NCBI RefSeq assembly: GCF_000771405.1
Contig: NZ_JDUI01000008.1
Span: forward strand, 124,001-188,000
DNA: 64,000 bases
Source of the DNA: Bifidobacterium pullorum DSM 20433
Lineage (GTDB): Bacteria; Actinomycetota; Actinomycetes; Actinomycetales; Bifidobacteriaceae
Direction: 5' to 3'
The position numbers and the translations under genes are program-made. Every line of letters begins with the position of its first letter. Positions within the stretch are counted from its first letter, which is position 1. The notes beneath the pieces were generated by a model. It was not told the origin of the DNA and ran no database searches. It worked only from the letters and a program-made list of their open reading frames with translations. Below are positions 1 through 14,971 of the stretch, piece after piece.

Positions 1-2545
1 TCACGATGCGGCGGAACGCGTTGTCCGCGTCGGCGTGGGCCTCAAGCCAGGCGTCGCCCTGCTCGACCAACTTGGCCGGGTCGGCGTACACCGGCCACAG
101 GCCCTCGAGCAGCGCCTCGGCCATGTGGAAAGTGCGGTTCGTCCAGATCCAATCGGCCTCGGCGAAGTAACGCTCCACATACGGGTCGGCCAGTTCCGGC
201 TTGGCGCCGGCGAAGCCGCGGGCCACCGCCTCGAGCTGCATGTTGGTCAGCTCCTCATTGCGGATGGCCTCGTTCCACGCCCACTCCTTGGCCTCGGCGG
301 TGGCGCGGCTGGCGCGGGCGCCCATCGCGAACTCGCGGTTGGCGGTGGTGTCGCGCTTGGCAAGCTCCGCGTCGATGCCGGCCTCGGCGATCTCGTTGAC
401 GGAGGCGAGGGCCTTGATCAGCGCCCAGCGCATGTCGTTGTCGATGTCCAGACCGTCCAGGCTCACGGTGCCGTCGAGCAGGCCGCGCACGTTCGCGGCG
501 AACTCGGCGTCGCCCTCCTCGCCATAGCCCAGGTAGGCGTTGACGAGCTGGAACTGGTTGTCGGAGCCGGCCTCGGCGGCGTTCGCCAGCGTCCACAGCT
601 CGGCGGCCACATGGCGCAGCACGTCGTCGCGGCGGGCCGGGGCCACGTAGTGGTGCGCGGTGGTGCCCATGCAGGCGATCGCATAGCGGAACGTGGTGGA
701 CTCGGTCTCGTGCGCCAGCAGCTTCAGGGTCGCGTCGATGAACCGCTCGGCCGGCAGTTCGGCGTCACGGGTCATATCCCACAGCGCCAGCCAGATCACG
801 GCGCGGGCCAGCGCGTCGTCGAAGCGGTACAGGTTCTCGACGGCGAACTCCAGTGAGGCGGCGTCGAAACGCAGCTTCGTGTAGGTCAGGTCGTCGTCGT
901 TGACCATCAGGAACGACGGGCACGGCTTGCCGGCGGCCTGCTCGACCACGGTGGTCTCGCCGTCCACGTCGAGTTCAATGCGGTCGGTGCGCACCACCTT
1001 GCCGGTGGCCGGATCCTCGTTGTAGAAGCCGACGGCCAGACGATGCGGACGCAGCACCGGATGCTCGGCCGGCGCACTCTGGGTCAGGGTCAAGGAGGCG
1101 ATGGTGCCGTCCTCGTTCCGATCGACGTTCGCGGCGATCGTGTTGATGCCGGCCTGCTCGAGCCACAAGGCGCTCCAGGCCTTCATGTCGCGGCCGGAGG
1201 TGGCCTCCAGCTCGTTGAGCAGGTCGTCGAGCGTGGCGTTGGCGAACGCGTGACGGGTCAGGTAGCGGTGGATGCCGTCGAAGAAGCGCTCACGGCCGAC
1301 GTAGGCGACGAGCTGCTTCAACACGGAGGCGCCCTTGGCGTAGGTGATGCCGTCGAAGTTCACATACGTGTCGTTCAGGTCGTTGATCGGGGCGACGATC
1401 GGGTGCGTGGTCGGCAGCTGGTCCTGGTTCTGACCCCAGCTCTTCTCGCCGGAGCAGAACGTGGCCCAGGCGTCATGCCATTCGGTGGCCTCGGCGGTGG
1501 CGAGCGTGGAGGTGAACTCGGCGAAGGACTCGTTGAGCCACAGGTCGTTCCACCACTTCATCGTCACGTAGTCGCCGAACCACATGTGGGCCAGCTCGTG
1601 CAGCACGGTCACCACGCGGCGCTCGGCCAGGGCGTCGGTGACCTTGGAGTCGAACACGTACTGGTCGCGGATCGTGACCAGGCCGATGTTCTCCATCGCG
1701 CCCGCGTTGTATTCGGGCACGTAGATCTGGTCGTACTTGGCGTACGGGTACGGGATGCCCCAGGTCTTGGCGTAGAACGCGAAGCCCTTCTTGGTGATGT
1801 CGAACAGGTAGTCCACATCCTTGGCGAAGGCCTCGGCCAGGGACTGGCGGCAGAACTGGCCCATCGGCACGATGCGGCCGTCCTCGTTCTCGTACTCGGT
1901 GTGCCACTGCGCGTACGGGCCGGCGCAGATCGCGGTCAGGTAGGAGCTCATTGTCACGGTCGGCTCGAACACCCAGCGCTTGACGCGCTCGGCCGGACGG
2001 TCGCCCAGCGTGCCGTCCAGGGTCATGCCGTCCACGGACTCCACCGTGTGCGCCGGCTGGTTCGACAGCACAATCCAGCTTTCCGGGGCGGTCACGTCGA
2101 AGTCGAACACGGCCTTCAGGTCGGGCTGGTCGAACACGGCGTAGACGCGGCGGGCGTCCGGCACCTCGAACTGGGAGTACAGGTACACGTTGCCGTCGGC
2201 GGGGTCCACGCTGCGGTGCAGGCCTTCGCCGGTGTTGGAGTACTGGCAGGTGGCCTTGACGACGACCTCGTTGTGATCCTTGAGGTTGTTCAGTTCGATG
2301 CGGCTGTCGATGAACACGGCGGCGGGGTCGAGGCTTTCGCCGTTCAGCACGACCTCGCTCACCTCGTCGGCGATCAGGTCAAGGAACGTCGAGGAACCCG
2401 GCTGTGCGTCGAACGTGACCTTGGTGGCCGAACCGAAGTTCTTGGCACCGACGGTCAGATCAAGCGAAACCCAGTAGTGGATGGGCGCCGAGACGACGGC
2501 CTTGCGCTCCCCGGCTTCGATCCGGGTGAGATTTGCTCCTGGCAT
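1..2545 (-). CDS. pepN: Aminopeptidase N (M1 metallopeptidase), 3' end cut by window
   Basis: Cytosolic zinc aminopeptidase that removes N-terminal residues from peptides. The frame starts with ATG at 2545 and runs off the left edge after 848 codons, so only a short C-terminal piece should be missing, since actinobacterial PepN is about 850-870 residues. The M1 exopeptidase signature GAMEN lies at residues 282-286. The zinc site HELAH is at 316-320, with the third ligand Glu 18 residues further on, inside the sequence LWLNESFAE. The gene lies about 100 bases downstream of the RNase J gene, in the same direction, and is probably the last member of the dapB-dapA-rnj-pepN group. Identification is secure from the motifs and overall length. 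Confidence 0.95.
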   Translation of the reverse strand, partial: MPGANLTRIEAGERKAVVSAPIHYWVSLDLTVGAKNFGSATKVTFDAQPGSSTFLDLIADEVSEVVLNGESLDPAAVFIDSRIELNNLKDHNEVVVKATCQYSNTGEGLHRSVDPADGNVYLYSQFEVPDARRVYAVFDQPDLKAVFDFDVTAPESWIVLSNQPAHTVESVDGMTLDGTLGDRPAERVKRWVFEPTVTMSSYLTAICAGPYAQWHTEYENEDGRIVPMGQFCRQSLAEAFAKDVDYLFDITKKGFAFYAKTWGIPYPYAKYDQIYVPEYNAGAMENIGLVTIRDQYVFDSKVTDALAERRVVTVLHELAHMWFGDYVTMKWWNDLWLNESFAEFTSTLATAEATEWHDAWATFCSGEKSWGQNQDQLPTTHPIVAPINDLNDTYVNFDGITYAKGASVLKQLVAYVGRERFFDGIHRYLTRHAFANATLDDLLNELEATSGRDMKAWSALWLEQAGINTIAANVDRNEDGTIASLTLTQSAPAEHPVLRPHRLAVGFYNEDPATGKVVRTDRIELDVDGETTVVEQAAGKPCPSFLMVNDDDLTYTKLRFDAASLEFAVENLYRFDDALARAVIWLALWDMTRDAELPAERFIDATLKLLAHETESTTFRYAIACMGTTAHHYVAPARRDDVLRHVAAELWTLANAAEAGSDNQFQLVNAYLGYGEEGDAEFAANVRGLLDGTVSLDGLDIDNDMRWALIKALASVNEIAEAGIDAELAKRDTTANREFAMGARASRATAEAKEWAWNEAIRNEELTNMQLEAVARGFAGAKPELADPYVERYFAEADWIWTNRTFHMAEALLEGLWPVYADPAKLVEQGDAWLEAHADADNAFRRIV

Positions 2546-2608
2546 TGTGTACCTTTCTGGCTTGCTGGGGTGATGGCATCCGCCGTGCGGCGGACGCCGG
2601 ACATGGAA

Positions 2609-2639
2609 GCCCGCGACGGCCTTGTGAACCGGCGCGGGC
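2609..2639 (-). terminator. Imperfect hairpin between RNase J gene and pepN
   Basis: Arms gcccgcgacgg and ccggcgcgggc can pair with one mismatch around a loop of about 9 bases, just after the RNase J stop codon at 2650. There is no T-run on the minus strand, so it could be a weak terminator, an RNA processing site or a 3'-end stabiliser. Confidence 0.35.
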
Positions 2640-2649
2640 GGTGGTTTGG

Positions 2650-4638
2650 TTATTGCTTGTTGGAATCCTCAACGGCGGCGATGTCGGCTACGACGGGCAC
2701 GATCATCGGCTTGCGGTGCAGCTGCCGGGCGACCCATCCGCCGAGCGTGCGGCGCATGATCTGCTGCAGCTTGTAGGTGTCGCGGGTGCCGTGGATCATC
2801 GCGTCCTCGAGCTGGTCGACGATCTGGTGGCGCACCTTGTCGAACTCGCTCTCGTCCTCGGCCACGGCGTTCAGGAAGATCTTCGGGCCGGTCACGACCT
2901 CGCTGGCCTCGGTGTCGACGACCACGAAGCTGGAGACGAAGCCTTCGGTGCCGAGGATGCGGCGCTTCTCGAGCACGTCGTCGGTCAGCTCGCCGACCGA
3001 GTCGCCGTCCACATACACGTAGCCGCACGGCACCGAGCCGACGATGGCGGCCTTGCCGTGGTAGAGGTCCACCACGTCGCCGTCCTGGGCGAGCACCACG
3101 CCGTTCGGGTCCACACCCGTCTTGACGGCGATCAGGCCGTTGGCGATCAGGTGGCGGTTCTCGCCGTGGATCGGCATCGCGCACTTCGGCTTGACGATGT
3201 TGTACAGATACAGCAGCTCGCCCTCGTTGCAGTGTCCGGAGACGTGGACGGCCGCGTTCTCCTTGTTGATGACGCGGGCGCCCATCTGCACGAGCTTGTT
3301 GATGACCTTGTAGACCCCGTGCTCGTTGCCGGGAATCAGGGAGCTGGCCAGGATCACCGTATCGAACTCGTTAATCGTGATGTCACGGTGGTTGCCGTCG
3401 GCGATGCGGCCGAGCGCGGCCATCGGCTCGCCCTGCGAACCGGTGCACATGTAGACCAGATGGCGGTCATCCACGTCGGCGGCCTGCTTCAGGTCGATGA
3501 CGGTGCCTTCGGGGATGTGCAGATAGCCGAGTTCGGCGGCGATGGACATGTTGCGCACCATCGACCGGCCGACGAAGACGACCTTGCGGCCATACTTGTG
3601 CGCGGCGTCCACGACCTGCTGCACGCGGTGCACGTGACTGGAGAAGCTGGCGACGATGATCTTGCGGGTCGCTTCGGCAAAGACGCGGTCGAGCGCCGGG
3701 CCGATGGTGGTCTCGGGCTTGACGAAGCCGGGCACCTCGGCGTTGGTGGAATCGGCCATCAGCAGGTCCACGCCCTGCTCGCCGAGCTTGCCGAACTCCA
3801 CCAGGTCGGTGATCTTGTGGTCCAGCGGCAGCTGGTCCAGCTTGATGTCGCCGGTGTCGATCAGGCTGCCGGCCGGGGTCTTGACGAACACGGCCAGGGC
3901 GTCCGGGATGGAATGCGTGACGGTCACGAATTCCAGGTTGAACGGGCCGACCTTGAGCTTGTCGCGCCCCTCGACCACGGTCATGACCGGGTTGATGCGG
4001 TGCTCCTTGCACTTGGCCTCCACGAAGGCCAGGGTGAGCTTGGAGCCGATCAGCGGGATGTCCGGACGCAGCTTGAGCAGATAGGGCACGCCGCCGATGT
4101 GGTCCTCGTGGCCGTGCGTGAGCACCAGCGCCTCGACCTTGTCGAGACGATCCTTGATGTAGTGGAAGTCGGGCAGGATCAGGTCGACGCCCGGCTGCTC
4201 CTCTTCGGGGAACAGCACGCCGCAGTCGATGAGCAGGATGTGCCCGTTGTATTCGACCACGTTCATGTTGCGGCCGATCTCACCCAGACCGCCGAGCGGT
4301 ACGATGCGCATCGTACCCCTGCGGTACTTCGGCGGCGGGATCAGGCCGCCGTCATGCTCGCCGTCGCGCTTGCCGCCCTGACGATTGCGGGCGGGCGAGG
4401 ATTTGCGGGACGCGGTACCGGAATCGGCCTTCTTGCCCTGGTCGTTGCCGGCGGCGGACTTGCCTGACGCGCCGCGCTTGGAAGCGTTGGCCGCGGGCTG
4501 TTTGCCCGTGGCCTCGGCGATGATCTCGTCCATGATGGCCTCGACGGCCGGGTCCGCTCCGTTGGTGCGGGTGCGGGAGGCCTTGCCTTCACGGGGTTGC
4601 GCGGCGTCAAGCGCCGCGAGTTCTTCTTCTAATGCCAT
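2650..4638 (-). CDS. rnj: Ribonuclease J
   Basis: Metallo-beta-lactamase/beta-CASP ribonuclease with endo- and 5'-exonuclease activity, acting in mRNA decay and RNA maturation. The protein has 662 residues. Residues 1 to about 107 form a low-complexity, Lys/Ala/Ser-rich extension typical of actinobacterial RNase J. The catalytic core follows, with the zinc motif THGHEDH at 174-180 and the beta-CASP region with SSLIPGNE and HVSGHCNEGE. ATG at 4638 is the only reasonable start. The neighbours dapB and dapA upstream match a conserved actinobacterial dapB-dapA-rnj arrangement. The N-terminal extension is the least conserved part, and its role is not evident from sequence. Confidence 0.95.
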   Translation of the reverse strand: MALEEELAALDAAQPREGKASRTRTNGADPAVEAIMDEIIAEATGKQPAANASKRGASGKSAAGNDQGKKADSGTASRKSSPARNRQGGKRDGEHDGGLIPPPKYRRGTMRIVPLGGLGEIGRNMNVVEYNGHILLIDCGVLFPEEEQPGVDLILPDFHYIKDRLDKVEALVLTHGHEDHIGGVPYLLKLRPDIPLIGSKLTLAFVEAKCKEHRINPVMTVVEGRDKLKVGPFNLEFVTVTHSIPDALAVFVKTPAGSLIDTGDIKLDQLPLDHKITDLVEFGKLGEQGVDLLMADSTNAEVPGFVKPETTIGPALDRVFAEATRKIIVASFSSHVHRVQQVVDAAHKYGRKVVFVGRSMVRNMSIAAELGYLHIPEGTVIDLKQAADVDDRHLVYMCTGSQGEPMAALGRIADGNHRDITINEFDTVILASSLIPGNEHGVYKVINKLVQMGARVINKENAAVHVSGHCNEGELLYLYNIVKPKCAMPIHGENRHLIANGLIAVKTGVDPNGVVLAQDGDVVDLYHGKAAIVGSVPCGYVYVDGDSVGELTDDVLEKRRILGTEGFVSSFVVVDTEASEVVTGPKIFLNAVAEDESEFDKVRHQIVDQLEDAMIHGTRDTYKLQQIMRRTLGGWVARQLHRKPMIVPVVADIAAVEDSNKQ

Positions 4639-4709
4639 TGGTTCTTTTCTATCTTGGTGTTCCCGCCTCTACGGGAACAAGGTCTTGGTCACTGCGCCGG
4701 ACACAGTGC

Positions 4710-4739
4710 GCCCGCCAGTTCGTTTCCACGCTGGCGGGC
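4710..4739 (-). terminator. Hairpin after dapA
   Basis: Perfect 9-bp arms gcccgccag and ctggcgggc with a 12-base loop lie 48 bases beyond the dapA stop. No U-tract follows on the minus strand, so this is a probable but weak intrinsic terminator. Confidence 0.45.
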
Positions 4740-4786
4740 CGAACTCGATCCGGCGGCGCGATGCCGCGTCCGGGGCTCCGAACCGT

Positions 4787-5692
4787 TCAGAGCAGCCCGG
4801 AGGCGCGCATGCCGGCCTCGGCGCGGGCGATCTCATCCGCCCCCGGGCCGACGTTCGGCAGACGCATGCTGGTGTCGTCCAACAGGCCGCGCACGTTCAG
4901 TGCGGCCTTGGCCATGACGGCCTGGAATCCGTTGCCGTTGAGTGCCTCGACCAGCGGTGCGAGCTGCACGGCCAGACGCTGCGCCTGGTGGATGTCACCG
5001 TGATCGAATGCGGTGGCAAGGTCGCGCATCGGGCCGGCCGCGGCGTGCGCGATCACGGAGATGATGCCGACCGCTCCCACCGACAGGAACGGCAGGAACA
5101 GGCCGTCGTCGCCGGAATACCAATCGAGGCCGGTTTCCATGCGCTTGCGCACCGCACCGGCGATGTCTCCGGTGGCGTCCTTGACGGCGGTGACGTGGTC
5201 GAGCTCCGCGAGACGACGGTAGGTGTCCAGCTGGATGCGCACGCCGGTGCGACCGGGCACGTCGTAGACGATGATCGGCTTGTCGGCGGAGGCGTTGACC
5301 GCCTGGTAATGCTGGAAAATGCCCTCCTGCGAGGGACGCGAGTAGTAGGGGGCCACGACGAGCACCGCGTCCACGCCGGCCTCCTGGGTCTGTTCGGCCA
5401 TGCGCACGGAGTGTGCGGTGTCGTTCGAGCCGGCGCCGGAGATCACCGGCACGTCGACGACCTCCTTGACGGCCCGGACCAGATCGACCTTCTCATCCAT
5501 ATGGGTGACCGGGGATTCGCCGGTCGTGCCATTGACCAGAATGCCGTCGGCACCATCCGCGACCAGCTGTTTGGCCACGCGCTGCGCGGCGTCGAAATCG
5601 ATAGTTCCGTCGGCCCTCATCGGCGTGATCATCGCCGGGATGATGCGCCCGAACGGGGCAGAGTCAAGAAGATGCATGGTACCGTCACTCAT
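4787..5692 (-). CDS. dapA: 4-hydroxy-tetrahydrodipicolinate synthase
   Basis: Condenses pyruvate with aspartate semialdehyde, the first committed step of the lysine/diaminopimelate pathway that feeds peptidoglycan. The protein is about 301 residues and follows the DapA TIM-barrel pattern. Visible motifs are the N-terminal GRIIPAMITPM, the substrate-site NGTTGESPV and the region VYDVPGRTGV. The lysine in AVKDATGD fits the Schiff-base position. I chose ATG at 5692. An in-frame GTG at 5701 would add three residues and an ATG at 5677 would remove five; no strong Shine-Dalgarno distinguishes them. It follows dapB in the same direction with a gap of about 70 bases, so the two successive enzymes are adjacent. 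Confidence 0.95.
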   Translation of the reverse strand: MSDGTMHLLDSAPFGRIIPAMITPMRADGTIDFDAAQRVAKQLVADGADGILVNGTTGESPVTHMDEKVDLVRAVKEVVDVPVISGAGSNDTAHSVRMAEQTQEAGVDAVLVVAPYYSRPSQEGIFQHYQAVNASADKPIIVYDVPGRTGVRIQLDTYRRLAELDHVTAVKDATGDIAGAVRKRMETGLDWYSGDDGLFLPFLSVGAVGIISVIAHAAAGPMRDLATAFDHGDIHQAQRLAVQLAPLVEALNGNGFQAVMAKAALNVRGLLDDTSMRLPNVGPGADEIARAEAGMRASGLL

Positions 5693-5760
5693 AGTGTCCA
5701 CGGTACTTCGCGGGCGGGACGCATGGCCCCGCCCGTCCGGTATCCGCGACGGCGTTGATT

Positions 5761-10608
<4,848 letters not shown>

Positions 10609-10612
<4 letters not shown>

Positions 10613-13600
10613 GATGCTTGCCTCGTTTCGTATACGGTGTTGAGCTGGCCGGCGCAGGCGGGGCAGCTGAGGGTCATGCGGCAATTCTCCATATGGTCGG
10701 ATGTGGGATGGGCAAGCAGCCGGTACGACCGGCTGGCCGCGGCCGCGTAGAACACCCGCGACACCATGTTCAGCGCCCACAACGTCTGGGTGCCACGCAA
10801 CCGCATGAGCTGGTCCCATACCGCAGGGCGTACACCCTCGGGCGGGGTTTCGTGCAGCTCGGGGATATCCAGCTTTATGGGATTCGGATAATGGTTTCGC
10901 TTGACATACGGTTCCGTGGTCCACCCCCCGTTACACAGCAATGCCGGCTGGTGGAGGCCCTCCACCTCATAGCTCTTAGCCGGACCATCGTGCTCCTTGA
11001 CGAAGAACAGTCCGCTTTGCGCGATGTACGGCATCCGCTGGGACGGTCCGGTGCAGCCCCGATCCTCGGGGAACGCCAGACCGAGCTGATAGCAGACCAG
11101 CTGCAGATTGTTGAAGTTCCATGCGACGGAGTGCGTATTCCCCGTTTTGTAATCGATGAGCCGCACTGCTTCGCGCCCGTCCTTAAGCCGGCGATGTTCG
11201 AGCCGGTCGATTCTGCCGGATAGCCGGATCGTCAAATCGTCCCGCATGCCTTCGGGCCACCCGCCGACCATCATGCCCATCACGGCCAGCAGCTCGTCAC
11301 GCGTCATCGGTTCGATGCCCAGTATGGCGTTATAGGCGGCCAGGATGTCGTCGGCGTTGAACCGGGCGGCGAAACCGACTTCGCATTCCACGCGCTCCAA
11401 CTCGCCGATGGAAAAGTGTTTGGCGTTGCTGAACGGATACGCGCTGTCGCACCCGTTGACGAAATACCAGGCGATATGGGTGAGCATGCCTTCGGCCGAC
11501 TGGTCGAGCGTCATCGCCGTATAGCGGTCCGTCGGGGATTCGATGGCCTGCGGATCGCCACGCAGCGAACGGTAGATCGCCATCAGATGTTCCGTGACCG
11601 CCGTGATGCGCGTCTCAGCGCTCTCCCCTGGCACGCCCCCCGGCATGTCGAGGTGTTCCTCGCTGCCACGTTGCGCCACCTCGTGGATGAGGCTGCCGAA
11701 GCCGGCGTGCATACCGCTCGACTGAGGTCCTGAACACTGCTTTTCCAACAGCCAGCAGACAGGACACCCCCAGAGGTCATCAACAGAGGATGGCGACAAT
11801 GCCACGACCGGAGACTGTTCATCCGCCGATGCGGAACGCACCCGCATATCCGCATCCGGGGTACCGGTCCCCGTGTCGCTGCGATTGCCTTGAGCGTCTG
11901 CAGCGTCTTGATCGTTGCCATCGTTGCGACTTGAGATGTCGGTGAAGAACCAGTTCGTGGGATCGGCCGATTCCACCCCATGGTCCGCCAACAACGCGAG
12001 CGCCGCAGCGGCGTCACGGCCTTCGGTTGAATCGGCGCCGCGGCAGGCCAGGGCGATGCGTGCGGCGGTCACCAGCCCGCGAGGGTCGGCGTCAAGTCCC
12101 AGTCGGGAGTCTGCGCTATCGCCATCATCCGTCGCTGCGTTGCCGGGGTGAGCGAACACCACGTCGTCACGCTTGCGGGTGAAGCGTTCCGGCAGATACC
12201 CGTACAGGAAGTCCGATGGCGCGAGATCCTCGTTCCATGTCGCGCTGATGGACAGCGTCTCGTCGGCGCGCGTCACCGCCACGAGCAGATTCTTCTTCTC
12301 GCTGGACAGCACGGCCGCCAGGCGGGGGTCGTATCCCGCCGGCGCGGAGCCACCCACCTGCCCGTGCAGCATGAGGTCCGCCAGATCCTCGCCGCCGAAC
12401 AGCGTGCCGCGTTCCGCGAGATTCGGCCAGACATCCTGCTGGACCGCGGGCAGCCACACATACCGCCAATGGTTTCCGGCCGCACCGGCCGGGGTGGTCA
12501 GCGTCACGGCCTGTTCGACCGGTCCGACGTGCGCCAGCGAATCCGCTTCGATCTGCATCGAACGGACCTGATCCATGAACGAGACGATGTCCTCGCCCGC
12601 CATGCCATTCGAGGCGAGCTGAAACAGCCGCATCGCAGCGTCAAGCCGGTCGTTGGCCGCGCGCCCCTCCGCATCGTTCCGCAATGCGGCGCGCTGCCAG
12701 ACACGAGCCACACCGGTTTCATCCCAGGCCAACGCCAAGGTGTATTGGGCCTCATGGCTGGCCAACCTGTCGATGCCGCCCGCCACACGACCGACCATGT
12801 CCCAGAGCCTTTGGAATGCGACGCACTGCGGGTCACGCCCCAGAATCGCGCCAAGGGACTCCAGTACGGGTGCCGCGGGGGCTTCGGGCGAATCGAACGC
12901 CAACATCAGATACATCGCCCGCTGCCCAAAGGGAAGATCATCCTCTGCGGACGTGCCCGTCAGCACGGTATCGTCCACCAATACCTCGGTCGCGCCCTGC
13001 GCGCCCCGGCGGCGTTCGTTCACCGCGTCACGGTAATGCTCCCATCGGTCGATGAGCTGGGCGAGATGCCGACCATCGCTCTCGTCCGCGCCATTCCCTT
13101 CGCGTGCGCCCTCACGCCCATCGCCGTTGCCATCGGGGGCGTGCGAGCCCTCCCGGATGACCGCGGTCAATGATTCGAGCGCGCCCATTGCGGATTCCAC
13201 CGGTTCCAATCGTGCAGGCCTGCCCTCTCCTGCCTGCGCTCCCGCGGTGATCAACGGGCAGGACATCAACGTATTCACCCGCGCCCGGACGTAGGCGGCC
13301 AGCGATTCCCAAGGCAGATCCACGGCATCGATGCCGCGACGGCGTAGCAGGGCAAGCTCGATCAGACTGAACAATCCCTGAACGAACGGCTCCTCCCTTA
13401 ACGGGCGGGTCACCGACGAATACCGGACCGGCACCCCGTCCCGGCGCAGCCGTTCGCCGAACGCGCGCACCGTGGCGTTGTCATGGGCGATAATCGCCAT
13501 GTCATTCCATGCGACATGCTCATCCAGATGCCGGCGCTTCATGCGCCACACCACATCATCCATCTCCTCGCGAGGCGATTGGTACAACGCCGTGCACACC

Positions 13601-14826
13601 GTGCCATCACCAGGCACGGAATCTCCGGACTGTCCCGGCAAGCCCTCCAGCCTTCGGATGGGCAGACACCCCGGATACTGCGGCAGCTTGCCGGGACGCT
13701 GAGCGATCGGCATATCGTCCGGCTCCGGAGACGGAATCGACAGCGAGACGCGCGCCGCCACCACATCCCGATAGGCCGGAGCGCCGGACTCCCCCGTACC
13801 AGCCGCTGGCATGCGCAACAACATCGCATGCAACGGCCCACGCACCGCGCGGCCCATCAGATACTCCGGGTAGGAGCCTCGGAACGTCTGCACGGCCTCG
13901 TCCGGATTCCCGACCAGCACCAGCCGCACGCCGACAGACGCCAGCGCCTCGAGGAACCGCAACCCAGCCAGCGTGGCGTCGTGGAAGTCATCCACCACCA
14001 GCACCGAAGGCACGGTCTGCGCCTGCAGCCGCACCTCCCCGTCCCGCACGCGGTTGAGTACCGCAGCCGCCTCAACCAGCAGACGCGAGGCATCCAGACG
14101 GTATTCCCCCGGATACGCGCGTTCGATGGCCTGCACATACTCGCGCCGCAAGGCGAACGCCAACCGCCACTGCACCCTGATACGGTCGGCGTTCCGCCCG
14201 GCACCGCCCAGTCCCGCCAGATACTCGTCTTCATGGGCGAACGATGCGCCCAACTCGTTGATGCGGGCCAGCATATCCCGCAATTGGTCAACGAATGATG
14301 ACGACACCCCGCGCTCGAACATGGCGGCCGTGGTCGCATCATCCGTCTGCTCCTGTGCGGGTGCCACAGCTTCGGACCAGTGGTCGTCAGCGAAATACTC
14401 CCGCAGCAGCAGGCAGGTATCGCACAGATCCCCGGTGGCGGCATGACCGAGATGCTGTGCCATCACCCGACGCAGCAGGGCATCCTGCTCGGCGCCGTTC
14501 AACAGGCGGGGCGCAGGCAGGTCATCATACCGACGGGCATCGGCGATGACCGCGAAGGCCAGCGCGGACAGCGTCGTCACCGGACGGGCCCTCATCGATG
14601 CACCGATGCGGCGAATCGCGAGATTGCCCAGCCTGTCCGCCGCCACGCGTCCGGACACCGTCATCATGGCACCGATGCCATGACCGCCTTCCAGCACCCG
14701 CATCATCGTCTCGAACGCGAACTCCGTCTTGCCGCACCGCGGAGGCCCCACCACCAGCAGCGCGGTGGGTTCGCCGTCCCCAATCAGCGCGTCGAACGCC
14801 TGCCATAGTTCCTGTGTCCCAGTCAT
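10609..14826 (-). CDS. adnA: AdnA-like helicase-nuclease subunit
   Basis: Predicted partner of the downstream AdnB-like protein in break resection. The protein has 1405 residues. Walker A GPPRCGKT is at 27-34, a Walker B-like VVDDFHD near 279 and motif VI-like VAVTRAD. The C-terminal RecB-family nuclease has GSLIHE, GRIDRL and LIDYKTG near 1225. Cysteines in GCPVCW near 1020 and C-x5-C-x2-C at 1382-1391 bracket the nuclease, recalling the Fe-S ligands of AddB and Cas4 but with reversed spacing in the second part. The ATG at 14826 has no Shine-Dalgarno. TAGGCT six bases upstream could be a -10 box giving a leaderless transcript, and a 22-bp palindrome lies at the -35 position. Its stop overlaps the adnB start. 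Confidence 0.85.
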
Positions 14827-14832
14827 GGCTCA

Positions 14833-14875
14833 AGCCTAACCACGCTCGACGCGGAACGGTAGATATCTACCGTTC
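14833..14875 (-). promoter_or_regulatory. Putative adnAB promoter with 22-bp palindromic operator
   Basis: A perfect 22-bp palindrome occupies 14854-14875, with half-site GAACGGTAGAT. A TANNNT-type -10 (TAGGCT, 14838-14833) ends six bases before the adnA ATG, which places the palindrome across the expected -35 region. It is not the GAAC-N4-GTTC SOS box known from Bacillus and mycobacteria. A dimeric regulator binding here is inference. Confidence 0.5.
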
Positions 14876-14971
14876 ATACCCACCGTCAGCGTGTTGCCAT
14901 GCCGCAGCGGCACGCCCATCGGCATTCCGGCGGCATTCCGTCTGATGTCCCAACGCGCCGGACCACGCGGA

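Noticed and set aside
2533..4467. 644-codon open frame opposite the RNase J gene, and similar frames at 1043-2776 and 36-38 kb
   Set aside because: Antisense shadows of pepN, rnj and the UPF0210 gene; the real genes carry clear catalytic motifs on the minus strand.
10613..10924. N-terminal extension of adnB
   Set aside because: It would overlap the adnA coding region by over 300 bases; the ATGA overlap at 10612 and the start before the Walker A domain are typical.
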